A stretch of 64,000 nt of DNA from Actinomycetes bacterium (GCA_021798955.1 JAJZBK010000009.1:18674-82673), one strand, 5' to 3'. Positions 7,521 through 16,789 are shown, counted from the stretch's first letter. Translations and numbers: made by a program. The notes: generated from the sequence alone by a model not told the origin.

Positions 7521-8270
7521 ATGTCGGGACATTCGAAGTGGGCGACGACCAAGTACCGCAAGGGTGCCCAGGACGCCGCTCGGGCGAAGGTGTTCGCCAA
7601 GATCATCCGACAGGTCGAAGTGGCTGCCCGCGAGGGCGGGAGCGACCTGTCGGCCAACGCCACCTTGCGAACGATGTACGCCAAGGCCCGTGACGCCTCG
7701 GTGCCGATCGACACCATCGAACGGGCGATCAAGCGCGGCTCGGGCGAGCTCGAGGGTGTGCGCTACGAGCCCATCTCCTACGAGGGGTATGGGCCCGACG
7801 GGGTCGCCGTGATCGTCGAGTGCCTCTCGGACAACCGGAACCGCACGGGGGCCGAGATCCGCAACCTGTTCAACAAGTCGGGCGGGTCGATGGCCGAGCC
7901 CGGCGCCGTCAGTTGGCAGTTCGAACGGAAGGGGACCGTCGCCGTCCCGCGGGGGGCCGACGAGGAACGCGTCATGGAGGTGGCCATGGAGGCCGGTGCC
8001 GAGGACCTTGCCGACGACGGGGACCGGTGGCTGGTGACCACCGAGCCCGCCGAGCTCATGGCCGTGCGTGCCGCGCTCGAAGCAGCTGGCCTCGAACCGG
8101 GTACGGCCGAGCTGGTGATGGTCCCGACCACCACGGTGGCGATCGAGGACGAAGCAGCGGCCAAACGGGTGCTCCGGCTGATCGAGGCGCTCGACGACCA
8201 CGACGACGTCCAGAACGTGTATGCCAACTACGACATCCCTGACGCGGTGCTGGCGGCCTACGACGGCTGA
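7521..8270 (+). CDS. yebC: YebC/PmpR-family protein (TACO1-like)
   Basis: 249 aa with the invariant start MSGHSKWATTKYRKGAQDAARAKVF (only the first residues are cited here as a landmark) and the typical three-domain length. Family members are reported as DNA-binding regulators or, more recently, as factors that help ribosomes through difficult stretches such as prolines. The ATG at 7521 has a Shine-Dalgarno (AGAGAGGA, 7505-7512). It lies directly before ruvC, the usual neighbourhood of yebC in many bacteria, although ruvC has its own promoter-like hexamer. Confidence 0.96.
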   Translation: MSGHSKWATTKYRKGAQDAARAKVFAKIIRQVEVAAREGGSDLSANATLRTMYAKARDASVPIDTIERAIKRGSGELEGVRYEPISYEGYGPDGVAVIVECLSDNRNRTGAEIRNLFNKSGGSMAEPGAVSWQFERKGTVAVPRGADEERVMEVAMEAGAEDLADDGDRWLVTTEPAELMAVRAALEAAGLEPGTAELVMVPTTTVAIEDEAAAKRVLRLIEALDDHDDVQNVYANYDIPDAVLAAYDG

Positions 8271-8328
8271 CCGGCGCCCTGGGCGGTGTTCGCCACGGTA
8301 GGTCCACCGCCGGTCGGTCGCCGTTGAC

Positions 8329-8341
8329 TATCCTCGAACGC
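8329..8341 (+). promoter_or_regulatory. Probable leaderless promoter of ruvC
   Basis: TATCCT (8329-8334) and seven bases before ATG 8342. It supports the ATG rather than the in-frame TTG at 8324 as the ruvC start, since the TTG would lie upstream of the hexamer. Confidence 0.45.
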
Positions 8342-8971
8342 ATGTTCGTTCTGGGCATCGACCCCGGGCTCTCCCGGTGTGGCTACGGCGTGGTCGAGCG
8401 GGACGGAGCGGAGCTGCGCGCGGTGGCCGGGGGCGTGGTGGCCACACCACCCGAGGTGGCGCTGCCGGACCGACTGCACACCTTGTGGCGCGAACTGGTC
8501 GCCCTGGTCGAGGAGCACCATCCAGGCACGGTCGTCGTCGAACGGGTCTTCTTCCAGGTGAACGCTCGGACGGCGATGGCCACCGGACAGGCAGCCGGGG
8601 TCGCCCTGCTCGCTGCGGCTGCTGCCGGGGTCCCGGTCGTCCAGTACACCGCCAACGAGGTGAAGCAGGCGCTCGTCGGGTTCGGCGGGGCTACCAAGGC
8701 CCAGGTCCAGCAGATGGTGGCGGCGGTGCTCCACTTGGCAGCGCCGCCGCGCCCGCCTGACGTCGCCGACGCGTTGGCGCTCGCCGTCTGCCACCTGACC
8801 ACCGAGCCGCTTCGCCGGGCCGTCGCCGCCGCGTCGACCAGCACGGCCCGCCCCAGCACGCCCCGCCCCAGCACGCCCCGGCCCAGCACGCCCCGCCCCA
8901 GCACGCCCCGGCCCATTGCCGGCACCGCGGTGGTGCCCGGTGGGCGCTCCGTCAGGCCCGGTGCCCGGTGA
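8342..8971 (+). CDS. ruvC: Holliday junction resolvase RuvC
   Basis: 209 aa. The RNase-H-fold nuclease core occupies residues 1-160. Acidic catalytic residues are seen as D7 (GIDPGLSRCGYG), E67 (VVVERVFF), D140 and D143 (PDVADALAL). RuvC is a dimer that cuts four-way junctions after RuvAB branch migration. After residue 165 a non-conserved tail carries four perfect PSTPR repeats and ends Arg-rich. Such tails are not required for the fold; a flexible DNA- or RuvAB-contacting arm is a guess. The stop overlaps the ruvA GTG start (GTGA). Confidence 0.97.
   Translation: MFVLGIDPGLSRCGYGVVERDGAELRAVAGGVVATPPEVALPDRLHTLWRELVALVEEHHPGTVVVERVFFQVNARTAMATGQAAGVALLAAAAAGVPVVQYTANEVKQALVGFGGATKAQVQQMVAAVLHLAAPPRPPDVADALALAVCHLTTEPLRRAVAAASTSTARPSTPRPSTPRPSTPRPSTPRPIAGTAVVPGGRSVRPGAR
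8852..8911 (+). repeat. Four tandem 15-bp units in the ruvC 3' end
   Basis: Unit CCCAGCACGCCCCG[CG] repeated four times in frame, encoding PSTPR x4. Units differ only at the last base, so the array is a recent in-frame expansion. Confidence 0.95.
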
Positions 8972-9606
8972 TCGGCACCTTGCGCGGTCCTGTCGTCGAC
9001 GTGCCGTCCCCTGGCGAGGTGGTGGTGGAGGTCGGCGGTGTCGGCTACCGGGTCCAAGTCACCCCGCGGACAGCCGCCGAGCTCGCTGCTGGCGGTGGCG
9101 TCCCGCGTGGTGACGGCAGTGGAGTGGGAGGGCAGGGAGAGACGTTCCTGTACGTGCACACCCACGTCCGCGAGGACGCCATCGTCCTCTATGGCTTCCG
9201 CCACGCCGACGAACGTCGCTGCTTCGAGTCGCTGCTCGGTGCGCACGGCGTCGGCCCGGCACTGGCGTTGGCCGTCCTGTCGGTGCTGTCACCGGCAGAG
9301 CTCTCAACGGCAGTGGCCTCAGGGGACGCCACCACGCTGTGTCGGGTGCCAGGCGTCGGGAGGAAGACAGCCGCCCGGCTGCTGCTCGAGCTCGAAGCAC
9401 GGCTCGTGGTCCCCGACCTGGTCGGGGGCGGCCAGACGGCGACCCCCGCCAAGGGGCCGTCGCTCCGTGACGACGCGATGGCCGCGCTGGTCGAGCTTGG
9501 CTACGGGACGGACGAGGTGGAGCCGGCCCTCGAGGCGGCCCCCGACGCCACCAGCGTCGAAGCGCTGGTGCGCGGTGCCTTGCGAGCGTTGGCGCGGAGC
9601 CGGTGA
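8968..9606 (+). CDS. ruvA: Holliday junction branch migration protein RuvA
   Basis: 212 aa from a GTG overlapping the ruvC stop. It has the N-terminal OB fold (MIGTLRGPV start), tandem helix-hairpin-helix motifs ([17 protein letters not shown] and [17 protein letters not shown]), and a C-terminal RuvB-binding three-helix domain reached by a flexible linker. A Gly-rich insertion at about residues 45-60 is specific to this protein. RuvA tetramers clamp the Holliday junction and load the RuvB motor. The stop overlaps the ruvB start by GTGA, so ruvCAB is a tightly coupled operon. Confidence 0.97.
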   Translation: MIGTLRGPVVDVPSPGEVVVEVGGVGYRVQVTPRTAAELAAGGGVPRGDGSGVGGQGETFLYVHTHVREDAIVLYGFRHADERRCFESLLGAHGVGPALALAVLSVLSPAELSTAVASGDATTLCRVPGVGRKTAARLLLELEARLVVPDLVGGGQTATPAKGPSLRDDAMAALVELGYGTDEVEPALEAAPDATSVEALVRGALRALARSR

Positions 9607-10727
9607 CCTCCGCCCGGCGCGAGGTGCTGGGGACCGGGGGCGCGGGCCCTCTAGGCACCCGACCAGGTGTCACCGACGAGGTCCCTACCGACGGCCCGGC
9701 GGCGGCAGGTGTCCCGAAGCTGGAGCGAACGGTCGACCCGAGCGCCGGTGACACCGAGGAGCTCGACGAAGCGGGTCTCCGGCCGCGATCCCTGGCCGAG
9801 TTCGTGGGCCAGCAGCAGCTCACTGAGCATCTCGCCATCGTGGTAGAGGCGGCTCGGCGTCGCGGTCAACCGGTCGACCATCTCCTCTTTGCCGGCCCGC
9901 CCGGTCTGGGCAAGACGTCGTTGGCAGGGATCGTCGCCGCCGAGATGGGCGTCGGCCTTCGGGTCACGTCGGGGCCGGCGCTCGTCCGGGCGGGGGACTT
10001 GGCCGCGCTGCTCACCGACCTGCAAGATGGTGACGTCCTCTTCATCGACGAGATCCACCGGCTGAACCGGGCCGTCGAAGAGATCCTCTACCCGGCGATG
10101 GAGGACGGGAAGCTCGATCTGGTGATCGGCAAGGGCCCGACAGCCCGCAGCATCCGCCTCGACCTGCCCCGGTTCACGCTGGTGGGTGCCACCACCCGTA
10201 CCGGCCTGGTGACCGGTCCACTGCGGGACCGGTTCGGCTTCGTCGGCCGGATGGACTACTACGAGGTCCCCGAGCTCGAGGCGATCGTGCTCCGGTCGGC
10301 TGACATCCTGGGTGTCCCCATCGACGCACCCGGTGCCCGGCACGTTGCCGCCCGTTCGCGGGGCACGCCCCGGATCGCCAACCGCCTGCTCCGACGAGTT
10401 CGCGACTTCGTCGAGGTGCGAGCCGACGGTGTGATCACGGCGGAGACGGCGCGAGCCGGCCTCGACCTCTTCGGAGTGGACGAGCTCGGCCTCGACAAGA
10501 TCGACCGGGCGATCCTCGACGTCCTCTGCCGGCGGTTCGGTGGCCGGCCCGTCGGGCTGGTGACGCTCGCCCAGTGCATCGGCGAAGAGCCGGCGACCGT
10601 CGAAGACGCCTACGAACCGTTCCTGGTCCGCCAGGGGCTTGTCTTGCGTACGCCCCGTGGTCGGGTGGCGGCGCCGCGTGCATGGGACCACTTGGGGCTT
10701 GCCCCGGTGTCGATGCCGCTCGCTTGA
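9603..10727 (+). CDS. ruvB: Holliday junction DNA helicase RuvB
   Basis: 374 aa AAA+ ATPase. Walker A is GPPGLGKTS, Walker B is LFIDEIHR, sensor 1 is in VGATTRTG, and the arginine-finger region is GPLRDRFGF. The C-terminal winged helix carries the usual R-x-P-R-G-R-V DNA-binding end. The first 50 residues are an unconserved extension ahead of the usual L-R-P-[RK]-[ST]-L start. RuvB hexamers pump DNA through the RuvA-bound junction. GTG start overlaps the ruvA stop. Confidence 0.98.
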   Translation: MTSARREVLGTGGAGPLGTRPGVTDEVPTDGPAAAGVPKLERTVDPSAGDTEELDEAGLRPRSLAEFVGQQQLTEHLAIVVEAARRRGQPVDHLLFAGPPGLGKTSLAGIVAAEMGVGLRVTSGPALVRAGDLAALLTDLQDGDVLFIDEIHRLNRAVEEILYPAMEDGKLDLVIGKGPTARSIRLDLPRFTLVGATTRTGLVTGPLRDRFGFVGRMDYYEVPELEAIVLRSADILGVPIDAPGARHVAARSRGTPRIANRLLRRVRDFVEVRADGVITAETARAGLDLFGVDELGLDKIDRAILDVLCRRFGGRPVGLVTLAQCIGEEPATVEDAYEPFLVRQGLVLRTPRGRVAAPRAWDHLGLAPVSMPLA

Positions 10728-10856
10728 GGGGCGCAGCGCGACCCGACAGTGGCTGGTGCCGGTGGTCGTTCCGTCGTCTGGCACCATGGCGTCATGGGCG
10801 AGGTCTCCGAACAGGAGCGCGGCGCGGGTGTGACGAGGCGTGACCGGGGGACGCCC

Positions 10857-11969
10857 ATGTCGGCCTTCGACTACCCGCTCCCGGCCGGGTCGATCGCCCA
10901 GCGACCGGTCGAGCCGCGCAGCGCCGCCCGGCTCCTGGTCGCTCCGGAGGTGTCGCCGGTCGGTGTGCTCGAGCACCGACGGGTGGCAGAGCTTCCGGTG
11001 CTCCTCGGTCCCGGCGACGTCGTCGTGGTCAACGAGACGCGGGTGTTGGCGGCCCGGCTGGGCCTGGTCCGTTCGACCGGGGGACGGGCCGAGGTGCTGC
11101 TGCTCGAGCCGGTCGCGGGGACGGCCGGGGGCGTTGCCGGCTGGCGAAGGGCCGATGCAGCCGTTGGCGTCCGCGCGGAAGGAGGTGGGAGCCGGTGGTA
11201 CGCGCTCGTGCGTCCCGGCCGACGGCTGCCGCCGGGGACGCTCCTGTACGCCTGCGGTCCCGATGGACGTCCGACGGGTGAGCCAGTGGTCGAGGTCGGA
11301 GTCGCGGCGCCGGGGGCAGACGATGGCCGGCGGCTCGTGACGGTGCTCGACCGGTCGGCGGCAAGGTCGGTCGGCGAGGTCCCGTTGCCGCCCTACATCC
11401 ACGAACCGCTCGATGACCCGGACCGGTACCAGACGGTGTTCGCCCGTGACGAGGACGAGGCGGACCGGTCGGTGGCCGCGCCGACCGCCGGGCTGCACCT
11501 GACGAGAGAAGTGATCGACGGCATCGTGGCGGCCGGAGCGTCGGTCCACCGGGTGGAGCTCGCCATCGGGCTTGACACGTTCCGGCCGGTGACCACCGAG
11601 GTGGCCGAGGACCACGTCATCCACACCGAGCGGTACCGGGTGCCGGCGGCAACCCTCGAGGCGTGCCGTGCCGCCCGACGTGTGGTGGCGGTGGGGACAA
11701 CCGTGGTGCGCGCCCTCGAATCGGCTGCGGCCACTGGAGCGCTCGAAGGCAGGACCGACCTGTTCATCCACGGTTCCTACCCGTTCGCGCTGGTCGACGT
11801 CGTCTTGACCAACTTCCACCTGCCGCGGTCCAGCCTGCTGTTGCTCGTAGAGGCGTTCTGTGGGCCGCGCTGGCGCGACCTGTACGCGACGGCCCTGGCC
11901 GAGGGGTACCGGTTCCTCTCCTTCGGCGACGCCATGCTGGTGGGGCGCAGCTACCGAGAGCCGACGTGA
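10857..11969 (+). CDS. queA: S-adenosylmethionine:tRNA ribosyltransferase-isomerase QueA
   Basis: About 370 aa. It transfers the ribosyl part of SAM to preQ1 in tRNA, giving epoxyqueuosine. Recognisable parts are the N-terminal FDYPLPAGSIAQRPVEPR, the V-V-N-E-T-R-V motif, PTAGLHLTREV and the I-G-L-D-T-F-R-P-V motif (usually V-G-L-G-T-F). The chosen ATG at 10857 matches the usual N-terminus and has a G-rich Shine-Dalgarno (about 10843-10850). An alternative in-frame ATG at 10794, six bases after CACCAT, would add 21 residues. The stop overlaps tgt (GTGA), and the pair catalyses consecutive parts of queuosine synthesis. Confidence 0.93.
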   Translation: MSAFDYPLPAGSIAQRPVEPRSAARLLVAPEVSPVGVLEHRRVAELPVLLGPGDVVVVNETRVLAARLGLVRSTGGRAEVLLLEPVAGTAGGVAGWRRADAAVGVRAEGGGSRWYALVRPGRRLPPGTLLYACGPDGRPTGEPVVEVGVAAPGADDGRRLVTVLDRSAARSVGEVPLPPYIHEPLDDPDRYQTVFARDEDEADRSVAAPTAGLHLTREVIDGIVAAGASVHRVELAIGLDTFRPVTTEVAEDHVIHTERYRVPAATLEACRAARRVVAVGTTVVRALESAAATGALEGRTDLFIHGSYPFALVDVVLTNFHLPRSSLLLLVEAFCGPRWRDLYATALAEGYRFLSFGDAMLVGRSYREPT

Positions 11970-13081
11970 GCGCCGCTGCCCAGGTGGACGTGGTCGCCCG
12001 CGACGGTGCAGCCCGCTCCTCCACGGTGACGACGGCGCGGGGTACCTACCGCACGCCGGCGTTCATGCCGGTGGGCACCCGAGGAGCGGTCAAGGCCCTC
12101 GACGCGGTGGACCTCGAGCAGCTCGGGCCGGCGGTGGTGCTGGCCAACACCTACCACCTGCTGCTCCGGCCCGGCGCCGAGGTGGTCGCCGCTCTCGGCG
12201 GGATCCACCGGTTCACCGGTTTCAGCGGCCACGTCCTCACCGACTCGGGCGGGTACCAGGTGCACTCGCTGGCGCCGGTGGTCGACGACGACGGTGTGAC
12301 GTTCACCTCGGTCTACGACGGCTCGGAAGTCCGGCTGACACCAGAAGGCGCCGTCGACGCACAAGGCCTGATCGGAGCCGATGTGGCCATGGTGCTCGAC
12401 GTCTGCACCACCCTGCCGGCGCCGACAGCCATCGTGCGCACGGCCGTGGAGCGCACAGCGGCATGGGCGGCCCGGGCCCGCGAGCATCATCGTCGGATCG
12501 AGCACCGGCCGGCCGGCCAGGCCCTCTTCGGCATCGTCCAAGGAGGAGTGGACCCGGAGCTCCGACGCGAGAGCGCCGAGCGGACCGTCGATCTCGACTT
12601 CGACGGGTACGGCATCGGTGGGCTGTCGGTCGGGGAGGGACGTCCCGAGCTGCTCGATGCCCTGGCGGCTGCCATCGACGTGCTCCCGGCGGACCGTCCT
12701 CGCTACCTGATGGGGGTCGGGGACCCGGTGGGGATCGTCGAAGCGGTGGCCCTCGGGGTCGACCAGTTCGACTGCGTGGCGCCGACTCGCCTGGCCCGCC
12801 ACGGGACAGTCCTGACCGAGGAGGGACGCCTCAACCTGCGCAACGCACGCTTCGCCCGTGACGACGGCCCACTCGATCCGGTCTGTCCGTGCTCGACCTG
12901 CGCCCGGTGGTCCCGCGGGTACCTGCGCCACCTGCTCACCGTGGGGGAGCCGACGGCCTGGCGCCTGATCACCATCCACAACCTGTCGTGGATGCTGGCG
13001 CTCATGGACCGGCTGTCCGAGGCCATCCAACGGGGTGAGCTCGAGCGAGTTCGCCGCGACGTGGCGGAACGGTGGGCGTGA
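11966..13081 (+). CDS. tgt: tRNA-guanine transglycosylase
   Basis: 371 aa TIM-barrel enzyme that swaps G34 of GUN-anticodon tRNAs for preQ1. The substrate-pocket motif is TDSGGYQVHSL, with Tyr as in Zymomonas but an uncommon His where most have Phe. The nucleophile region is DQFDCVAPTRLARHG. The zinc site is C-x-C-x2-C (CPCSTC) plus a His in T-I-H-N-L. The GTG start at 11966 overlaps the queA stop; longer in-frame starts inside queA can be dismissed, because the family N-terminus matches here. Confidence 0.97.
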   Translation: MSAAAQVDVVARDGAARSSTVTTARGTYRTPAFMPVGTRGAVKALDAVDLEQLGPAVVLANTYHLLLRPGAEVVAALGGIHRFTGFSGHVLTDSGGYQVHSLAPVVDDDGVTFTSVYDGSEVRLTPEGAVDAQGLIGADVAMVLDVCTTLPAPTAIVRTAVERTAAWAARAREHHRRIEHRPAGQALFGIVQGGVDPELRRESAERTVDLDFDGYGIGGLSVGEGRPELLDALAAAIDVLPADRPRYLMGVGDPVGIVEAVALGVDQFDCVAPTRLARHGTVLTEEGRLNLRNARFARDDGPLDPVCPCSTCARWSRGYLRHLLTVGEPTAWRLITIHNLSWMLALMDRLSEAIQRGELERVRRDVAERWA

Positions 13082-13164
13082 CGCGTCCTGGCCGGTACCG
13101 GGGGCCGAGGACGGGGTCCGGTAGCCGCCCGGTGGGCTGCGCCTGCGAGGACGCGCGGGTCAGC

Positions 13165-13170
13165 TAGCAT
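13165..13170 (+). promoter_or_regulatory. Possible promoter of the yajC leader ORF
   Basis: TAGCAT at 13165-13170, nine bases before a GTG at 13180 that opens a 25-codon frame. The spacing would leave a leader of only two or three bases. The rest of the 172-bp tgt-yajC gap shows no other clear signal. Confidence 0.4.
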
Positions 13171-13179
13171 GGCGACCCT

Positions 13180-13257
13180 GTGCACCTGACCCCCCTGATC
13201 CCTTCGGCCCCACGAACGTCCCGCACCGCCTGTGGCGGCGCGACCCCGGGTCGATGA
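13180..13257 (+). CDS. 25-codon leader ORF before yajC-secD-secF
   Basis: GTG at 13180 opens 25 codons, beginning MHLTPLIPSAPRTSR, and stops at TGA 13255-13257. The stop overlaps the yajC ATG (13254) as ATGA. It follows a TAGCAT hexamer by nine bases. The peptide is Pro/Arg/Thr-rich and has no hydrophobic segment, so it is not itself an export substrate. Export genes in several phyla are regulated by arrest peptides encoded just upstream. Whether this is one, a coupling device, or chance is open. Confidence 0.35.
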   Translation: MHLTPLIPSAPRTSRTACGGATPGR

Positions 13258-13769
13258 CGGCGACCGTGGCGAACGGCCTGTCGCTGCTGGCAGCAGCCAA
13301 GAGCACGTCTTCGGGTAGCTCCTCCTTCCTGTTGATCCTCGTCGTCATCGGCGCTGCCTTCTACTTCTTCCTCTATCGTCCGCAGCAGCAGAAGGCGAAG
13401 CGCCAGCGCGAGCTGCAGAACCAGTTCGAGGTGGGTGACGAGGTCCTCACCGCGGGGGGCCTGGTGGGCCACGTGCTGGAGATCGACGGCGACCGGATCA
13501 CGCTGGAGACCAGCGTTGGGGCGTCCTTCGTGGTCCTGCGCCAGTATGTGGTGCGGCGGCTCGAGGCGGCAGCGGCGCCCGGCGAGGAAGCTGACGACGG
13601 GGGCTACTACGGCGAAGACGAGCCAGGCGAGCCTGGCGAGACAGACGGGGTGGGCGGTGTCGACGGGGACGGGGTGGACGCAGTTGATGCGACAGACGGG
13701 GTTCCGGGCGGCGACGACGAGGAGCGGGGCGGCGACGACGGGGATGCTCGGCCGGCCGGCTCCGTCTGA
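13254..13769 (+). CDS. yajC: Sec translocase accessory protein YajC
   Basis: 171 aa. One N-terminal membrane helix (about 23-41, FLLILVVIGAAFYFFLYRP) is followed by the typical YajC core, PQQQKAKRQRELQNQFEVGDEVLTAGGLVG cited only by its ends P-Q-Q-Q and G-G-L-V-G. Residues after about 105 form a strongly acidic Asp/Glu/Gly tail absent from short family members. YajC associates with SecDF at the inner membrane. It is six bases upstream of secD, and its ATG overlaps the leader-ORF stop. Confidence 0.95.
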   Translation: MTATVANGLSLLAAAKSTSSGSSSFLLILVVIGAAFYFFLYRPQQQKAKRQRELQNQFEVGDEVLTAGGLVGHVLEIDGDRITLETSVGASFVVLRQYVVRRLEAAAAPGEEADDGGYYGEDEPGEPGETDGVGGVDGDGVDAVDATDGVPGGDDEERGGDDGDARPAGSV

Positions 13770-13775
13770 GCTGCC

Positions 13776-15287
13776 ATGAAGCAGCGCCGAGGTCTGTGGA
13801 CCAGCCTGGCGGCGTCGGTCATCGTCGGGATCGCCCTGTTGGGCGCCACGCTGGGAGCCAACTGGTCGCCCAAGCTGGGGCTCGACCTCGATGGCGGGCT
13901 CGCCGTCACCTACCAGACGGCGCGTCCGGTCAGCTCGGGCCAGCTGAGCACCATCGTCAACATCATGAACAACCGGGTCGACGCCCTCGGGGCTACTGGG
14001 GCCACGGTGGCCAGCCAGGGAAAGAACCAGGTCGCGGTGTCGATCCCCGGGGCGAAGAACGTCCAGCAGATCCTCGACACGATCGGCAACACGGCCCAGC
14101 TCTACTTCCGACCGGCGCTGTGCTACGCACCCGCCTACACGCCGCCGAAGTCGGGCGCGTCGCCGAGCGGCCCGTTGCCCTCCTGCGGGTCCCAGTACGC
14201 GCTCACCCAGGCCAACCTCGGGGTGAAGCCTGATCCGGCGAGCACGTCGGGGTTCACCGCCAACAGCGTCCCGCCCGATCCCGCCTTCGCCTCCTACCGG
14301 TCGACCCCTGACACCAAGGGTGCCACCGTCCTCCTGTCGGCGGCCAAGGGTGCCGGCGGAGGGCGGTACGTGCTCGGGCCGGCCGCCCTGACCGGTTCGA
14401 TCGTGAAGTCGGCCTCCGCTCAGCTCGTCAACGGCACCTGGGTGGTGGACTTCAACCTCACCTCCAGCGGTTCGTCGGCATGGGACAAGCTGGCCGCCCA
14501 GCAGTTCCACCAGATCATCGCCGTCGACCTCGGTGGTACGGTCATCTCGGCGCCCATCACGAGCGCCACCTCGTCGGCACCGAGCTCGTTCAACGGCAGC
14601 GTGCAGGTGAGCGGGGGCTTCACCGAGAACCAGGCCAAGGAGCTGGCCATCGAGCTGAACTACGGCTCGCTCCCGGTCAAGCTCAACCGGTTGACCGTCC
14701 AGACGGTGTCGCCGACCCTCGGCAAGTCGTCCCTCGACGCCGGGTTGATCTCGGGGCTGGCGGGGCTGGTGCTCGTGCTCGCCTACATCCTCGTCTACTA
14801 CCGGTTGCTCGGCGTCGTAGTGGTCTCCGGTCTACTGCTGACCGGATCGGTGCTCTGGTCGGTCATCGCCGCCATGGGCCACAGCCTCGGCACCACCATC
14901 GACCTGGCCGGGGTGATCGGCGTCATCGTCTCGGTGGGGATCACCGTCGACTCGTACATCGTCTACTTCGAACGACTGAAAGACGAGGCCCGGTCCGGAC
15001 GGACCGTTCGTACGAGCGTCGACCGGGGCTTCGCCAGTGCCTACCGGACGGTGCTGGCGGCTGACGCCGTCTCGCTGCTCGGTGCTGCCATCCTCTACTT
15101 CATCTCGATCGGCTCGGTCCGCGGCTTTGCCCTGTTCCTCGGCATCTCGACTGTGCTCGACGTGGTGGTGACCTACTTCTTCACCCGGCCGTTCGTCATC
15201 CTGCTCGGGCGGAGCAAGGCAGCGACCCAGGCCCGGGGGCTCGGGGTCGCCCGGGGGCTCGGCATGGACGTGGAGGGGGCCAAGTGA
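13776..15287 (+). CDS. secD: Protein translocase subunit SecD
   Basis: 503 aa RND-type membrane protein. A first membrane helix lies at about 8-28, and a large periplasmic P1 domain includes LGLDLDGGLAVTYQ (the usual LGLDLxGG) and NNRVDALG. Five further helices lie in the C-terminal third, with the family signature around GVIVSVGITVDSYIVYFERLKDE, which contains the conserved Asp. With SecF it uses the proton gradient to pull exported proteins from SecYEG. secF follows with a GTGA overlap. Confidence 0.96.
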   Translation: MKQRRGLWTSLAASVIVGIALLGATLGANWSPKLGLDLDGGLAVTYQTARPVSSGQLSTIVNIMNNRVDALGATGATVASQGKNQVAVSIPGAKNVQQILDTIGNTAQLYFRPALCYAPAYTPPKSGASPSGPLPSCGSQYALTQANLGVKPDPASTSGFTANSVPPDPAFASYRSTPDTKGATVLLSAAKGAGGGRYVLGPAALTGSIVKSASAQLVNGTWVVDFNLTSSGSSAWDKLAAQQFHQIIAVDLGGTVISAPITSATSSAPSSFNGSVQVSGGFTENQAKELAIELNYGSLPVKLNRLTVQTVSPTLGKSSLDAGLISGLAGLVLVLAYILVYYRLLGVVVVSGLLLTGSVLWSVIAAMGHSLGTTIDLAGVIGVIVSVGITVDSYIVYFERLKDEARSGRTVRTSVDRGFASAYRTVLAADAVSLLGAAILYFISIGSVRGFALFLGISTVLDVVVTYFFTRPFVILLGRSKAATQARGLGVARGLGMDVEGAK

Positions 15288-16789
15288 GCGCGTCGCGTCG
15301 GACGAAAGCGGGGTCCGGCCCCAAGGCGACGGCCCCGGGGACGGAGCAGGCCGACGTGGCAGAGGAAGCCGCCGTGGTAGACGGTGCCGTCGGAGCCGAG
15401 GGCGGTCCCGAGGTGCTGGAGCCCGGTGACGGTGGGCAGGCCGACGGAGGGGTGGCCGACGGCGGGGTGGCCGAGGGGTCGGTGGACGGCGACCGACGGC
15501 CCAACGTGCTCGTGCGCCTCTACCGGGGCCAGACGTCGTTCGACTTCATCGGCAAGCGTCGGCGCTGGTTCGCCCTGTCGGCGTTCGTCATCCTGGTCGG
15601 CGTGGTGTCGTTGTCCACCCGTGGCCTCAACCTGGGCATCGACTTCAAGGGCGGCCAGTCGTGGACGGTGACCTCGCAGTCGTTGACGGTGGCCCAGGCC
15701 AGGGCAGCGGTGAAGACCGCCGGGGTGACCCAGTCCACCGTCGTGCAGCTGACCAACCAGGTGACAGGCACCAAGCAGATCGAGGTCGAAGGTGACCTGA
15801 ACGGGCTGACGGTGGCCAAGCGGGACTCCATCGAGCAGGCCGTGACGACGGCCCTCGCCAAGGCGGCCGGGATCCCCGCCGCGGCAGCAGCGTCGAAGGT
15901 CTCCTTCACCGACGTCGGGCCGACCTGGGGTGGCCAGGTGACCAGCAAGGCCGTCGAGGCGTTGATCGTGTTCTTCGTGGCCGTGGTCGCCTATATCTCG
16001 ATCCGGTTCGAGTTCAAGATGGCGATTGCCGCCTTGGTCGCCGTGCTCCACGACATCCTGGTGACGGTCGGCATCTACTCGCTGACCGGCTTCCAGGTGA
16101 CCCCGGACACGGTCATCGCCGTGTTGACCGTGCTCGGCTACTCGCTCTACGACACGGTGGTCGTCTTCGACCGGGTCGGGGACAACACCAACGGTTTGGG
16201 TGCGTCGGGGCGGATCACCTACTCGGACATGGTCAACCTTTCGATGAACCAGACACTGGCCCGGTCGGTGAACACGTCACTCGTGGCCATCATGCCCGTG
16301 CTTGCCGTGCTGGTGGTCGGATCGTTCGTGTTGGGGGCAACCACCCTCGAGAACTTCGGGCTGGCTTTGGTCATCGGACTGACCAGTGGGGCGTACTCGT
16401 CGATCTTCGTCGCCTCGCCGCTGCTCGCCGTGATGAAGGAGCGGGAGCCTCGCTACGCCACCATCCGCCAGCGGCTCGAGGCCCGTGGCGGCGACCGTCT
16501 CGGGGTCCTCACCCCGGCGGCCGCTGCAGCCTTGTCGGGCGCCACCAGCGTCCGGGCGGCAACGCGCTCGGCTCGGGGCGCCGACGGTGGCAACGGCGTC
16601 CTCCGGCCGGGGTCGTCCCGGGGGCAGGCGAACAGCGGTAGCGGATCGGCCGGCTCGGGAGGGGCCAGCTCGGCGGGTGGGGCCGGGCCGGTGGCCGTGG
16701 CAACGGCTCGGCCGCAGGGCGTCGGCGCCCGTCCGGCACCCCGTCCACGCAAGGGCAAGGGCAAGGGCAAGGGCGCCCGACGTCGCTGA
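15284..16789 (+). CDS. secF: Protein translocase subunit SecF
   Basis: 501 aa, much longer than the usual 300-350. Residues 1-75 are an acidic, Gly/Ala-rich extension with D-G-G-V-A repeats. The conserved core then starts at D-F-I-G-K-R-R-R-W, contains LGIDFKGGQSW, and has six membrane helices with LTVLGYSLYDTVVVFDRV. The last 110 residues are low-complexity, ending in Lys/Gly repeats and Arg. SecF pairs with SecD in the proton-driven export motor. The extensions should lie on the cytoplasmic side and may contact ribosomes or lipids; this is a guess. Confidence 0.95.
   Translation: MSASRRTKAGSGPKATAPGTEQADVAEEAAVVDGAVGAEGGPEVLEPGDGGQADGGVADGGVAEGSVDGDRRPNVLVRLYRGQTSFDFIGKRRRWFALSAFVILVGVVSLSTRGLNLGIDFKGGQSWTVTSQSLTVAQARAAVKTAGVTQSTVVQLTNQVTGTKQIEVEGDLNGLTVAKRDSIEQAVTTALAKAAGIPAAAAASKVSFTDVGPTWGGQVTSKAVEALIVFFVAVVAYISIRFEFKMAIAALVAVLHDILVTVGIYSLTGFQVTPDTVIAVLTVLGYSLYDTVVVFDRVGDNTNGLGASGRITYSDMVNLSMNQTLARSVNTSLVAIMPVLAVLVVGSFVLGATTLENFGLALVIGLTSGAYSSIFVASPLLAVMKEREPRYATIRQRLEARGGDRLGVLTPAAAAALSGATSVRAATRSARGADGGNGVLRPGSSRGQANSGSGSAGSGGASSAGGAGPVAVATARPQGVGARPAPRPRKGKGKGKGARRR

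Noticed and set aside
11663..11965. Extended Tgt start inside queA
   Set aside because: No similarity to Tgt; the GTG at 11966 overlaps the queA stop like other junctions here and fits the family start.
13081..13253. preQ1 riboswitch near queA-tgt
   Set aside because: The gap after tgt has no C-rich pseudoknot-like aptamer, and queA-tgt are preceded only by 66-129 bases after ruvB without such structure.
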